Source: Gammaproteobacteria bacterium (GTDB lineage Bacteria > Pseudomonadota > Gammaproteobacteria > Thiohalospirales > Thiohalospiraceae). Taken from it: DNA of 34,455 nt. Both the position numbers and the translations under genes were made by a program. This document shows, in pieces, positions 1 through 9,171 of the stretch (positions within the stretch are counted from its first letter, which is position 1; each line of letters starts with the position of its first letter). Where the stretch lies: NCBI GenBank assembly GCA_015490535.1, contig WFXP01000122.1, positions 1 to 34,455 of the forward strand. Direction: 5' to 3'. The notes beneath the pieces were generated by a model. It was not told the DNA's origin. It searched no databases and was given only the letters and a program-made list of their open reading frames with translations.

Positions 1-2
1 CC

Positions 3-218
3 CCCGACTTCTTTCTCTACGACGCCGACCGCAAGCTGGTCTATCGCGGCCAGTTCGACGACGCCCGCCCGCGCAACGACGAACCGGTCACCGGCAAGGA
101 TCTGCGCGCCGCAGTGGAGGCGGTGCTGGCCGGCAAGCCGGTGCCCGAAGAGCAGAAACCCAGCCTGGGCTGCAATATCAAGTGGAAGCCCGGTAACGAG
201 CCCGACTATTTCGGATAG
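3..218 (+). CDS. Thioredoxin-like (AhpC/TSA-type) protein, C-terminal part
   Basis: The first 71 codons read open in frame 3 from the window edge and end at TAG 216-218. The visible piece starts PDFFLYDADRKLVYRG, which matches the beta-strand and turn after the cis-proline region of thioredoxin-fold proteins that reduce or transfer disulfides. It ends in a tail with SLGCNIKWKPGNEPDYFG; a GCxIKWK tail of this kind is, to my knowledge, typical of a thioredoxin-family group annotated as AhpC/TSA-like. The CxxC active site would lie upstream of the window and cannot be checked. The gene is cut by the window, not broken. It converges on the SIMPL gene, with a foldback element filling the gap. Family assignment is fairly safe; substrate unknown. 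Confidence 0.75.
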   Translation, partial: PDFFLYDADRKLVYRGQFDDARPRNDEPVTGKDLRAAVEAVLAGKPVPEEQKPSLGCNIKWKPGNEPDYFG

Positions 219-248
219 AGCGGGGCTCTGAAACCGGGGTTTGGGCTG

Positions 249-598
249 GTCCTCTTTACAAGGTAATAGATCAGGAGGGTCTTCCTCAAATCGTGTGGGT
301 GAAATGGTAAATCATCCTTGACAGGCAGAATGCACGCCGGAAAATGGTCGGCAGAAGGGGATTGGGGAAACTTTGGGATAGCCGAACCAGCTGCAATTGG
401 CCCAGGTGGTGGATATCCGCCACTCCCCGGCCAGCCGGCCCCAATCCCCTTCTGGTTAACGATTATGTGGCGTGCATTCTGCCTGTCAAGGACGGAGCCG
501 CTACGCGGTGATTTACCATTTCACCCACACGATTTGAGGAAAACCCAATCCGGATTCAGCGTCCCTCTGGATCCTAACCTGTTACCTTGAAAGAGTAC
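249..598 (-). mobile_element. Foldback (MITE-like) element, family A copy 1
   Basis: About 350 bp, almost wholly an imperfect palindrome. The outer ends are GTCCTCTTTACAAGG (249) and CTTGAAAGAGTAC (to 598). Next inside are arms reading CTTCCTCAAATCGTGTGG and its complement, then arms with TTGACAGGC and GCCTGTCAA, then a GGGGATTGGGG/CCCCAATCCCC pair, with GGATATCC near the centre. It fills the gap between two converging genes. The asymmetric insert reading GCCGCTACGCGG lies in the right arm, so this copy is inverted relative to copies 2 and 4. The right-hand TA plus the terminal base of the element forms the stop codon of the SIMPL gene. No transposase gene is present. Confidence 0.85.
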
Positions 599-1302
599 TA
601 ATCTCTCACCAGCTCGATCACCCCGCTGACGCCGATCCGCACCGTCTGTTCGCCGGCCTCCAGCGGCGGGGCGCTGGCCATTTTCGCCTCCATCCCGTCC
701 ATGGCGTATCTCATGGGTATGGGACGGCCGCGGGAGCCGGCCGGAGAGATGTTGACGGACACTATGCGGTAGTCCCTGGCATCGAATTGCCGGGCCACCA
801 ACAGGGCCTTCCGTTTGAAACTGGCTATGGCGGCCTCGGTAAGCCGCTGCTCCGCTTGGCGCCTGCTCTCCTCCGACAGCTGGTAGCCGATGTGCTGGAT
901 GGCCAGCCTCTCCTGCAGTTCGCCCAACAGCTCGCTGAGCAGGGCGGAGTCCTTGCTCTCCAGGCGGAGAGACTGGCGTATCCGCCAGATCCCGGTCAGC
1001 TTGCCGTTCTGGTAAACCGGGCTGGTCTGGTAACCCAACGTCTGGATCTTAATCCCGGCGGCCCTCTCCCGCGCCCGCTCTATGCCCCAGGCGATGGCCT
1101 GGTTCACCCTTTCCGCCACCTGTGCGGCATTGCGCCCCTGTTGCTGCAGATAGAGGATCGCCACCAGCGTGTCATTGGCTATCTCCTCGCTGGCCTCCGC
1201 CCCCAGGGAGACCCTGTCGTAGCTGGTGGCGTCATCAGCCGCCAGACCCGAAGAAAAGCAGTACAACAGCAGCAGTGCAATGATCCCAGTAGCCTTGCCC
1301 AT
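598..1302 (-). CDS. SIMPL-domain (DUF541, YggE-like) secreted protein
   Basis: A 234-residue protein. The start is set at ATG 1302-1300 because MGKATGIIALLLLYCFSSGLA is a clean signal peptide ending in a Leu-Ala-Ala context; the longer open frame upstream lacks a sensible N-terminus. The mature part has the SIMPL/DUF541 layout: an opening strand with VSLGAEASEEIANDTLVAIL, a helix with NQAIAWGIERAR, then IKIQTLGYQTSPVY followed by the WRIRQSLRLES strand, and a C-terminal repeat of the fold. E. coli YggE, from this family, is a periplasmic protein linked to oxidative stress; the role here is inferred only by family. It diverges from the sensor kinase gene, with 177 bp between starts. Its TAG stop (600-598) is built from the edge of foldback copy 1. 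Confidence 0.8.
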   Translation of the reverse strand: MGKATGIIALLLLYCFSSGLAADDATSYDRVSLGAEASEEIANDTLVAILYLQQQGRNAAQVAERVNQAIAWGIERARERAAGIKIQTLGYQTSPVYQNGKLTGIWRIRQSLRLESKDSALLSELLGELQERLAIQHIGYQLSEESRRQAEQRLTEAAIASFKRKALLVARQFDARDYRIVSVNISPAGSRGRPIPMRYAMDGMEAKMASAPPLEAGEQTVRIGVSGVIELVRD

Positions 1303-1479
1303 GCCGAAAATCCCTGTTTTTGTCCAAAAAATCACTGTACCACGATCGCCACGCGGAATCCCGAATCGGTCGTGAAGCCTGCCCGGGTGGAGCAGCAGGG
1401 GAGTGCCGGGTTCCGCTAATGCTTGCCACGGCAATCCGGTTCAGCCAGAATCGGGGTATTTGCGGTCTGCAATAATATA

Positions 1480-4400
1480 ATGAAAGCCGGAACTACTCTG
1501 CTGATGCTGCTGTTTCTGGCTCTGCCGTCGCTGCCTGCCGCGGCGGCGGGACCCGGTGCGCCGGAGCCCGTCACCATTTCGATACCGGACAACATGACCA
1601 CCGTCAGTGCCATCGATGCCGATGGCAACCCTACCGGTATGGTAGTGGAGTTCTGGCGCCTCTGGGGGGAGAAGACCGGCCGCCAGGTGCGGTTCCGGCT
1701 CGCCAGCATGCCCCGTTCCATTGCCGATGTGCGGGAGGGCAGGGCGGACATTCACGGGATCCTGTTCTACTCCAGGGAGCGTGCCAGGGAGCTGGACTTC
1801 AGCACTCCTTTCTTCACCGTTCCGGCAACCCTGTTCTATCGTACCGACGGGCCGGGAGAGTCCACCCTGGAGTCTTTCCGGCAGGCGCGTATCGCCACCT
1901 ATCCACCTCTGGGGGAGCTGCTGCGCGGCCGGCTGCCGGACGCCACCATAACCACCCTGGACACCGCGAAACAGATGGGGGTGGCTCTGGCCCGCGGCGA
2001 GATTGACGCCTTTCTGGCCGATGAGCCATCCGCGGAGCTTGCGCTGGTGGAGGCTGGAATCCGGGGCAGGGCGGCCAGGATCTCTCCGCCCATGCTGAAC
2101 GCCGGGATCCATGCCGGCGTGGCGCGCGGCAACAGGGAGCTGCTGGCGCTGGTGGAGACCGGCATCGCGGCGATTTCGGAGCGGGAGCGCAGGGAGCTGG
2201 TGAACCGCTGGCTTCCGGACTATGTATCCCCCGTGGGTGAGGAGAGCGGACCGGATCGGGGGCCGGCGCTTACTCCGCAGCAGAGGGAGTGGCTGGGCCA
2301 ACACCCCGTGATGAAGCTGGGGGCGATCTCCTCCTGGGCACCTGTTGAGTTCGTCGGTCCCGATGGGGGCTACCGGGGGATCAGCTCCGACTATGTGGAG
2401 CTGCTCGCCTCCCGCTTGGGGATCTCCATGCAGCCGCAGCCCGCCATGACCCGCCGCCAGCTGATTACCGCTCTGGCGGAGGGAAGGATTGACATTCTGT
2501 CCAGCGCCGTAAAGACGCCGGAGCTGGAGAAAAGGTTCAACTTCACCATCCCCTATCTCAGCTTTCCAGCGGTGGTATTCGTGCGAGGGGCGCAGCAGCT
2601 GATTACCGCGCCGGAAGATCTGGCTGGCAAACAGATCGCCATCGAGAGGGACGATCCGGTGGAGGAGTATTTGCAGCTCACCTATCCGAAGCTGGAGCTG
2701 GTGCGGGTGGAGACCCCGGCCCAGGCGATGAAGAGCCTCGCCACCGGCAAGGTGGATGCCTATATCGGTAATCTGGCGGTGGGGGCCTACGAGATCGACA
2801 AGCGGGGCCTGACCAACATCAAGATCGCCTCCCCCACCCTGTTCACCTACAATCTCGCGTTCGCGGTGCGCAAGGAGTGGCCGGAGCTGGTGGAGATCCT
2901 CGATGAGGCCATCGGCTCGCTCACCCAGGAGCAGCGTCAGGCGATCAGGAACCGCTGGTTCGCGGTGCGTTTCGAGCATGCGGTGGATCGTAGCAGGGTG
3001 TGGCGGGCCGCCCTGCTGGCCGGGGGAATAACCGGGTTCCTGCTGCTCATGGCGATACTCTGGAACCGCTCCCTGAAGAAGCAGATCCGGGAGCGCGAGA
3101 GAGCGGAGCGGGAGCTGCGCATCAGCGAGGAGCGCTACCAGCTGGCCACCGAGGCGGCGTCGGAGGGGCTGTGGGACTGGGACATCACCACCAACCAGGT
3201 CTACTACAGTCCGGCCTACATGAAGATGCTGGGTTACGCGCCGGGCGAGCTGCAGGCCACGGAGCACACCTGGCGCGAGCTGCTGCATCCCGACGATCGC
3301 CAGGAGGCCATACGGCTGGTGCAGCAGGCGTTGCGCGAGGGCAAGGACACCTACCAGCACGAGTTCCGGTTGCGCACCAGGAGTGGCGCATACCGCTACA
3401 TGCTGTCACGCGGCAAGGTGGCGGAAAGGGATACCGAGGGTAGGCCGATCCGCGTGGTCGGCTCCCAGGAGGATGTCACCGAACGCAGGCGGATGCAGCT
3501 GGAGTTGCAGGAGGCCAAGCGGCAGGCGGAAGCGGCCAACGAGGCCAAGAGCGGTTTTCTGGCCAACATGAGCCACGAGATTCGCACGCCGATGAACGCC
3601 ATCATCGGCATGTGCCACCTGGTGCTGCAGTCGGATCTCACCGCGCGCCAGCGCGACTTCCTGAACAAGATCAACAGCTCCGCCCACGCACTGCTGGGGA
3701 TTATCAACGACCTGCTGGATTTCTCCAAGATCGAGGCGGGCAAGCTCACCATCGAGCGCACCCAGTTCCGTCTGGACGACATACTGCAGAACATATCGGA
3801 TCTGGTGAGCATAAAGGCGGGGGAGAAGGGCATCGAGGTGCTGTTCTCGGTGGAGCGTGACGTGCCGCGCACCCTGATCGGGGATCCGCTGCGCGTCGGG
3901 CAGGTGCTGCTCAACCTGACCCAGAACGCCATCAAGTTCACCGAGCAGGGAGAGGTGGTGATCGGAATCCGGTTGCTGGAGGAGGATGCCAGGGCCTGCC
4001 GGCTGGAGTTCACGGTCAGGGATACCGGGATCGGCATCAGGCCGGACAAGATCCCCGGCCTGTTCGACGCCTTCTCCCAGGCGGACAGCAGCACCACGCG
4101 CAGATATGGTGGCACCGGCCTGGGGCTCGCCATCTGCAGGATGCTGGTGGAGCTCATGAAGGGGGAGATCGGGGCGCAGAGCGCGCCGGGCCGGGGCAGC
4201 ACCTTCCGCTTTAGCGTGCCGTTCGGCAAACCGGTGGAGGTGGCCCCGCGCAGTCGTTACCCGGAGGTCAGCTTCGACACCATGCGCGCCCTGGTGGTGG
4301 ACGACAACGCCACCGTGCGCCAGGTGTTCCGGGACATGCTGGAGTCGTTCGGCTTCGACGTGAACACCGCGGAGTCCGGCATCGCCGCCCTGCAGGAGCT

Positions 4401-5721
4401 GGAGGCCAACGGCGGCGCGGAGCCCTACGACCTGGTGCTGCTGGACTGGAAGATGCCGGAGATGGACGGCCTGGAGACCGCCCGTCTGATCAGGAAGAAC
4501 CCACGCCTGGAGAAGATCCCCACCATCGTGATGATCACCGCCTACGGCAGGGAGGAGATCATGCACCGCGCCCGGCAGGAGCATCTGGATGCGTTTCTCA
4601 TCAAGCCGGTCAGCCCCTCGGTGCTGTTCGAGACCGTTGCCCAGACCATCGGGGGAGAGCAGATCGGGAGGCGGGATGGCCGTACCGCACCGGGACCGGC
4701 GCCCGTGCAGAGGCTCTCCGGCAGGGTGCTCCTGGTGGAGGACAACGAGATCAACCAGCAGGTGGCGGTGGCCATGCTGGAGAACTTCGGGCTGCAAGTG
4801 GAGATCGCCGGTAATGGCAGGGAGGCGGTGGAGGCGGTGCAGCGGCAGAAGTACGATCTGGTGCTGATGGACATCCAGCTGCCGGAGATGGATGGCTTCG
4901 AGGCCACCCGGCGCATCCGCGCCGCCCGCTACAGCGATCTGCCCATTGTGGCCATGACCGCCCACGCCATGACCGGCGACCGCGAGAAATCGTTGCGGGC
5001 GGGGATGAACGACCATCTGCCCAAGCCCATCGAACCGGACCAGCTGTTCGCCATGCTGGGCCGCTGGCTGAAACCCGCAAGCGAAGAGACCCCCGCCACA
5101 AACGGCAATGGGGTCCGGTTCCCGGAGCTGCCGGGGCTCGACCTGGAGAGGGCCCAGCTGCGCACCGGCAACAACCGCAAACTGCTGCGCAAGCTGCTGC
5201 TCCAGTTCCATGCCGACCATCGGCAGGCGGTTCCGGTCATGCGCAGACTGCTGGCGCGGGGTGACCTGCGGGCGCTCAAGCGCTACGCCCATACCCTGTG
5301 TGGAATAACCGGGAATCTGGCCGCCGACCGGCTCCAGGGGGCGGCGCGCGCCATCGAGCAGGCGGTTACCGACGGAGAGGAGGAGGCGCAGCTGGAGGAG
5401 CTGATCGCCCAGCTGGGGGAGCTCCTCACCCCGCTGCTGGAGCAACTGGAGGAGCTGCGCATACCGCAAGGCAATGGTGGCCTGCCGCCAGGTGAGCGGT
5501 TCTCCAGTGAGGAGCTTAGACAGCAGCTGCGCGAACTGGAGGGTTTGCTCGCGGCGGGGGACTCCGCCAGTATCCCCGCCACCGAGGCCATAGTCCGCCG
5601 CTTGCGGGAGCTGGGAATGGCGGAATTTGCCGAGCGGCTCTCCACCCAGGTGACCGATTTCGAGTTCGACGACGCCGTGGAGACCGTGCAAGAGATTCTG
5701 GGGGAGGTCAATGTACCCTGA
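1480..5721 (+). CDS. BvgS-like hybrid sensor histidine kinase with two periplasmic solute-binding domains
   Basis: A 1413-residue transmembrane sensor. The ATG at 1480 opens a signal peptide ([17 protein letters not shown]); the frame is open upstream only from a TTG with no support, although no strong ribosome site precedes 1480 either. Domains in order: SBP_bac_3 about 25-245, second SBP_bac_3 about 269-494, transmembrane helix about 507-529, PAS about 547-667, HisKA with SHEIRTPMN and phospho-acceptor His699, HATPase about 800-917 (NAIKF, DTGIGI and GTGLGLAI boxes), REC1 with Asp989, REC2 with Asp1131, HPt about 1237-1327 with His1271, and a C-terminal tail. This gives a His-Asp-Asp-His phosphorelay, as in BvgS and EvgS. 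The HPt motif reads HTLCG where HxLKG is usual. An HD-GYP regulator follows 204 bp downstream and is a plausible output. The ligand is unknown. Confidence 0.92.
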   Translation: MKAGTTLLMLLFLALPSLPAAAAGPGAPEPVTISIPDNMTTVSAIDADGNPTGMVVEFWRLWGEKTGRQVRFRLASMPRSIADVREGRADIHGILFYSRERARELDFSTPFFTVPATLFYRTDGPGESTLESFRQARIATYPPLGELLRGRLPDATITTLDTAKQMGVALARGEIDAFLADEPSAELALVEAGIRGRAARISPPMLNAGIHAGVARGNRELLALVETGIAAISERERRELVNRWLPDYVSPVGEESGPDRGPALTPQQREWLGQHPVMKLGAISSWAPVEFVGPDGGYRGISSDYVELLASRLGISMQPQPAMTRRQLITALAEGRIDILSSAVKTPELEKRFNFTIPYLSFPAVVFVRGAQQLITAPEDLAGKQIAIERDDPVEEYLQLTYPKLELVRVETPAQAMKSLATGKVDAYIGNLAVGAYEIDKRGLTNIKIASPTLFTYNLAFAVRKEWPELVEILDEAIGSLTQEQRQAIRNRWFAVRFEHAVDRSRVWRAALLAGGITGFLLLMAILWNRSLKKQIRERERAERELRISEERYQLATEAASEGLWDWDITTNQVYYSPAYMKMLGYAPGELQATEHTWRELLHPDDRQEAIRLVQQALREGKDTYQHEFRLRTRSGAYRYMLSRGKVAERDTEGRPIRVVGSQEDVTERRRMQLELQEAKRQAEAANEAKSGFLANMSHEIRTPMNAIIGMCHLVLQSDLTARQRDFLNKINSSAHALLGIINDLLDFSKIEAGKLTIERTQFRLDDILQNISDLVSIKAGEKGIEVLFSVERDVPRTLIGDPLRVGQVLLNLTQNAIKFTEQGEVVIGIRLLEEDARACRLEFTVRDTGIGIRPDKIPGLFDAFSQADSSTTRRYGGTGLGLAICRMLVELMKGEIGAQSAPGRGSTFRFSVPFGKPVEVAPRSRYPEVSFDTMRALVVDDNATVRQVFRDMLESFGFDVNTAESGIAALQELEANGGAEPYDLVLLDWKMPEMDGLETARLIRKNPRLEKIPTIVMITAYGREEIMHRARQEHLDAFLIKPVSPSVLFETVAQTIGGEQIGRRDGRTAPGPAPVQRLSGRVLLVEDNEINQQVAVAMLENFGLQVEIAGNGREAVEAVQRQKYDLVLMDIQLPEMDGFEATRRIRAARYSDLPIVAMTAHAMTGDREKSLRAGMNDHLPKPIEPDQLFAMLGRWLKPASEETPATNGNGVRFPELPGLDLERAQLRTGNNRKLLRKLLLQFHADHRQAVPVMRRLLARGDLRALKRYAHTLCGITGNLAADRLQGAARAIEQAVTDGEEEAQLEELIAQLGELLTPLLEQLEELRIPQGNGGLPPGERFSSEELRQQLRELEGLLAAGDSASIPATEAIVRRLRELGMAEFAERLSTQVTDFEFDDAVETVQEILGEVNVP

Positions 5722-5925
5722 ACGGCGAACCGCCATTCATCAGATTGTATGGAATATCTGCCGGAATCGCGGCAAGGTGAATCTTCCCTGAGGGGTGGAA
5801 CGCCCCGGCCGCCCAACCCCTCCCGGTGGCCATGCATGCGGCGGGCACCCGGACAGTCAGGGATGATTCGCCCATCTGCCGCTCGATCCGGGCAGGAAAC
5901 GGCAAAGAGCAAGGAGTAACAAGGT

Positions 5926-7044
5926 ATGAGCGACGCTGATCGGAGCAGCACCATCCTCATCGTGGACGATGAACGTTTCAACCTCAACACCCTGATCGGG
6001 ATCCTGCAAGGGGAGTACCGCCTCCTCATCGCCAAGAGCGGCGAACAGGCCCTGGCGCGGCTTGCCACGCCGCCGCTGCCGCAGCTGATCCTGCTGGACA
6101 TACTGATGCCCGGCATTGACGGTTACGAGACCTGCCGGCGCATCAAGGAGAATCCGGATACCGCCAGCATCCCGGTCATCTTTATCACCACCAAGACCAC
6201 GGTAGAGGATGAGCAGCACGGGCTGGAGCTGGGCGCGGCGGACTACATTACCAAACCCTTCAGCCCGGCCATCATCAAGGCGCGGATCAGGACCCAGCTG
6301 AAGCTGAAGAGGGCCCTCGACGCCCTGAAGGATCAGAACCAGCTGCTGGAGCGCAAGGTGGCGGAGCGCACCCTGGAGATCGCCCTGACCCGGGACGTCG
6401 CCATCCACGGCATGGCGGCCCTGGCGGGAACCCGGGATCACGAGACCGGCAACCACATCCGGCGCACCCAGCACTACATCCGGCTGCTGGCGCGCCACCT
6501 CAGCCAACGGCCACGCTTCCGGGAGTTTCTCACCGAGCAGAACATCGACACCATGTTCAGGTCCGCGCCCCTGCACGACATCGGCAAGGTGGGGATCCCG
6601 GACAACATCCTGCTGAAACCGGGCCGGCTGGACAGGGAGGAGTTCGAGGTGATGAAGACCCACGCCACCCTGGGACGTGATGCCCTGCCGGTGGACGGGG
6701 AGCGCCCGGGATCCATTCCGTTCCTGAGCATGGCGCGGGACATCGCCCACACTCACCACGAGAAGTGGGACGGCAGTGGCTACCCGCAGGGGTTGAAAGA
6801 GACCGATATCCCCTTGCCGGGGCGCCTGATGGCGATTGCCGACGTGTACGACGCGTTAATCAACGAGCGGGTGTACAAGCCCCCCTTCTCCCACGAAACC
6901 GCCGTGGAGATTATCCAGGCGGGGAGGGAGAAGCAGTTCGACCCGGAGGTGGTGGACGGCTTTCTCCAGCTGCAGGAGGAGTTCCACGAAATATCCAGGC
7001 AGTTCAGCGACCCCCCTTCCACCGGCGCTGCTGCTCCTGTCTAG
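5926..7044 (+). CDS. Response regulator with HD-GYP phosphodiesterase domain
   Basis: A 372-residue protein: REC about 8-125 with phospho-acceptor Asp58 (LILLDILMPGIDG) and conserved lysine in the YITKPF motif, a short coiled linker, then an HD-GYP domain about 155-355. The metal-binding HD pair is His217-Asp218 (LHDIGKVG), and the GYP motif is intact at 285-287 (WDGSGYPQGL). The family hydrolyses cyclic di-GMP, so the likely role is phosphorylation-controlled lowering of that messenger. AAGGAG at 5911-5916 precedes ATG 5926 by nine bases. It lies on the same strand as the hybrid kinase and may receive phosphate from its HPt; that pairing is inference. The stop TAG at 7042-7044 coincides with the left end of foldback copy 2. 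Confidence 0.92.
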   Translation: MSDADRSSTILIVDDERFNLNTLIGILQGEYRLLIAKSGEQALARLATPPLPQLILLDILMPGIDGYETCRRIKENPDTASIPVIFITTKTTVEDEQHGLELGAADYITKPFSPAIIKARIRTQLKLKRALDALKDQNQLLERKVAERTLEIALTRDVAIHGMAALAGTRDHETGNHIRRTQHYIRLLARHLSQRPRFREFLTEQNIDTMFRSAPLHDIGKVGIPDNILLKPGRLDREEFEVMKTHATLGRDALPVDGERPGSIPFLSMARDIAHTHHEKWDGSGYPQGLKETDIPLPGRLMAIADVYDALINERVYKPPFSHETAVEIIQAGREKQFDPEVVDGFLQLQEEFHEISRQFSDPPSTGAAAPV

Positions 7045-7372
7045 TGCTCCTTCAAGGTAAAAATAAGCCAGGAAGGCCTTCCTCAAATCGTGTGGGTGAA
7101 ATGGTAAATCACCGCGGAGCGGCTTGGTCCTTGACAGGCGGAATGCACGCCACATACTCGGTAGCCAAGAGGGGATTGGGGCCGTCTGGCCTGGAACCTG
7201 GCGGATATCCACCACCTGCGCAAATTGCGACTGCTCCGGCTATCCCAAAGTGCCCCAATCCCCTCCTGCCGACCAGCTTCCGGCGTGCATTCCGCCTGTC
7301 AAGGATGATTTACCATTTCGCCCACACGATTTGAGGAAGACCTTGCTGACTTATTTTATCTTGAAGGAGTAC
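7044..7372 (+). mobile_element. Foldback (MITE-like) element, family A copy 2 (most complete)
   Basis: Ends GTGCTCCTTCAAGGTAA and the complementary ATCTTGAAGGAGTAC. The first inner arms (7078-7111 and 7306-7339) pair at 33 of 34 positions. The next arms (7128-7151 and 7282-7305) pair at all 24 positions. A GGGGATTGGGGC/GCCCCAATCCCC pair and a GGATATCC centre follow. The asymmetric insert (GCGGAGCGGC) is in the left arm. It fills the space between two converging genes. The left TAG is the stop of the HD-GYP gene, and the right end encodes the last codons and stop of the small secreted protein. Flanking dinucleotides are TA and CA. Confidence 0.88.
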
Positions 7373-7709
7373 CAGCCGGTTTTTCCCCCAGCTCCTTGGC
7401 GCAGATGGCCGGGCCGCGGGACATAAACCTTCCCGCGGTCGCCACCTCCTTCTGCTTCAGCTTGCTGCGCAGCTCGAGGCTCTTCTCCTTCTCTTTCTTC
7501 AGGGTGGAGACCAGGAACTGAAAGCCCGTCGGAGAGAGCTCACGGGCGGCCTTGTTGGAGGTACACTCGCACACCGCCCGTGACAGATCGCCCGATTCCA
7601 GACAAGCCGTAACGAACCCCTCATGATCGTACCCGAGCGCCACTCCTGCCTGAATATTCGCCGACAGGGCGACCAAAAACACCAATAGAAAAATTTTGTT
7701 GATTTTCAT
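7356..7709 (-). CDS. Small secreted cysteine-containing protein of unknown function
   Basis: A 117-residue protein that I do not recognise. The ATG at 7709-7707 gives MKINKIFLLVFLVALSANIQA, a typical signal peptide; the frame runs further upstream but without a better start. The mature part has cysteines in ACLESG, VCECTSN and PAICAKE, a helix-rich charged stretch (LKKEKEKSLELRSKLKQKE) and no known catalytic motif. The paired cysteines suggest a disulfide-stabilised periplasmic protein. The ribosome site is weak. The last codons (GTPSR and stop) lie inside the right end of foldback copy 2, so insertion of the element has probably replaced the original C-terminus. It diverges from the epimerase gene across a 371-bp gap. 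Confidence 0.6.
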   Translation of the reverse strand: MKINKIFLLVFLVALSANIQAGVALGYDHEGFVTACLESGDLSRAVCECTSNKAARELSPTGFQFLVSTLKKEKEKSLELRSKLKQKEVATAGRFMSRGPAICAKELGEKPAGTPSR

Positions 7710-8080
7710 AGGCAAACACAAAGACCATCCCTGGCCCCCTTGGAAAAATAACCTGTTATATCTGCTCAGTGGCATATATCCATACCACTATTTCCACGGT
7801 TTGGTCAAGCGCAAACTCGCGGCGGCGACGGATGCCGCCGGCCCGCGGTGTTTGCCAAATCACCGGCGGTTCAACCATTTGGGTGACCGCAAACCGCGCA
7901 GGAATAAGGGGCCCGGCACGAACACCGTTAAAGTGCCTTAATTAAGGCGCCGATTGGTGGTAGTATTCCGACGGGTCTTGCGGCCCGCCCGGCGCGGGGG
8001 GAATAACCATAATTCAGCCGGCAACGGGACACCCTGCCGGAATGCGCGGGGATTCAGGTGCCGTTTTCTTGGGGAAGGAC
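7710..8080. other. Divergent intergenic region with a perfect 14-bp palindrome
   Basis: A 371-bp gap between the minus-strand secreted protein and the plus-strand epimerase. No reading frame here looks coding. GCCTTAATTAAGGC at 7935-7948 is a perfect palindrome in an otherwise GC-rich stretch, about 135 bp before the epimerase start, and could be an operator. GGGGAAGG just before ATG 8081 is the ribosome site. I see no convincing sigma-70 pair. Confidence 0.35.
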
Positions 8081-9088
8081 ATGAAGATACTGGTAACAGG
8101 TACCGCCGGATTCATCGGTTCTGCGCTGGCGCTGCGTCTGCTGGAGCGCGGTGATCAGGTTGTGGGGATCGATAACGTCAACGACTACTACGATGTCAAC
8201 CTGAAGCTGGCGCGGCTGGAACGACTCAAGAAGTATCCGGGCTATACCGATATCCGCGCCAGCCTGGAGGACAGGGAGGCCATCCTCGGGGCGTTCGCCT
8301 CCCACAAGCCGCAACGGGTGGTTAATCTGGCTGCCCAGGCGGGGGTGCGCTACTCCCTGGAGAACCCCTACGCCTACATCGACGCCAATGTGGTTGGGTT
8401 CATCAATATCCTGGAGGGGTGCCGCAACCACGAGGTGGAGCACCTGGTATATGCGTCCAGCAGCTCGGTGTATGGCGCCAATACCAGTATGCCGTTCTCG
8501 GTCCACCAGAACGTCGATCATCCACTCAGCCTGTACGCCGCCAGCAAGAAGGCCAACGAACTGATGGCCCATACCTACAGCCATCTCTACGGCCTGCCCA
8601 CCACCGGGCTGCGCTTTTTCACCGTGTACGGCCCCTGGGGCAGGCCGGACATGGCGCTGTTCCTGTTCACCCACAGCATCTTTGCCGGGGAGCCCATCGA
8701 GGTGTTCAACCACGGCCACCATCGCCGCGACTTCACCTACATCGACGACATCGTGGAGGGTATCGTACGCACCCTGGATCGGGTGGCGGAGCCCAACCCG
8801 GAGTGGCGGGGCGACCAGCCTGATCCCGGCACCAGCTCCGCGCCGTGGCGTATCTACAACATAGGCAACAGCAGTCCGGTGGAGCTGCTGCGCTATATCG
8901 AGGTGCTGGAGCAGTGCATCGGCAAGAGCGTGGAGAAGAGAATGCTGCCCATGCAGCCGGGAGACGTTCCCGCTACCTGGGCGGATGTACAGGCGTTGAC
9001 CGACGACGTGGGCTACAAGCCTTCCACTCCAATAGAGGAGGGGGTCGCGCGTTTCGTGGAGTGGTACCGGGAGTATTACAAGGTTTAG
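8081..9088 (+). CDS. NAD-dependent epimerase, UDP-glucuronate 4-epimerase type
   Basis: A 335-residue extended short-chain dehydrogenase. ATG 8081 follows GGGGAAGGAC closely and starts exactly at the first Rossmann strand ([15 protein letters not shown]), with the NAD motif Gly7-x-x-Gly10-x-x-Gly13. [19 protein letters not shown] at about 31-49 is characteristic of UDP-glucuronate 4-epimerases (CapI/LspL group). The catalytic SSSSVYG region is near 127-132 and Tyr152-x-x-x-Lys156 is present (YAASK). [13 protein letters not shown] marks the C-terminal substrate domain. The family interconverts UDP-glucuronate and UDP-galacturonate for surface polysaccharide. It stands alone here, converging on the dehydrogenase operon across 83 bp with no obvious terminator. 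A related UDP-sugar epimerase specificity remains possible. Confidence 0.87.
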   Translation: MKILVTGTAGFIGSALALRLLERGDQVVGIDNVNDYYDVNLKLARLERLKKYPGYTDIRASLEDREAILGAFASHKPQRVVNLAAQAGVRYSLENPYAYIDANVVGFINILEGCRNHEVEHLVYASSSSVYGANTSMPFSVHQNVDHPLSLYAASKKANELMAHTYSHLYGLPTTGLRFFTVYGPWGRPDMALFLFTHSIFAGEPIEVFNHGHHRRDFTYIDDIVEGIVRTLDRVAEPNPEWRGDQPDPGTSSAPWRIYNIGNSSPVELLRYIEVLEQCIGKSVEKRMLPMQPGDVPATWADVQALTDDVGYKPSTPIEEGVARFVEWYREYYKV

Positions 9089-9171
9089 CAGGCGGCGCCC
9101 CGCCAGCGCGTTGCGGTGAGCGACACGGGCAGCGGCCGCTGATTCCCCGCCGGGCGGACGGTCCCGCTCCG

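Noticed and set aside
318-590. A 90-codon open frame in foldback copy 1, with similar frames in copy 3 (15883-16146) and on the other strand of copies 2 and 4 (MTGxMHAG..., ending PHDLRK)
   Set aside because: The similarity between copies follows from DNA identity of the palindrome, the reading appears on both strands, there is no ribosome site, and indels between copies shift frames. I treat it as non-coding.
3406-5736. A 776-codon minus-strand frame opposite the hybrid kinase
   Set aside because: The sense strand encodes a complete phosphorelay protein. The antisense translation is rich in His, Gln and Leu with no recognisable domain.
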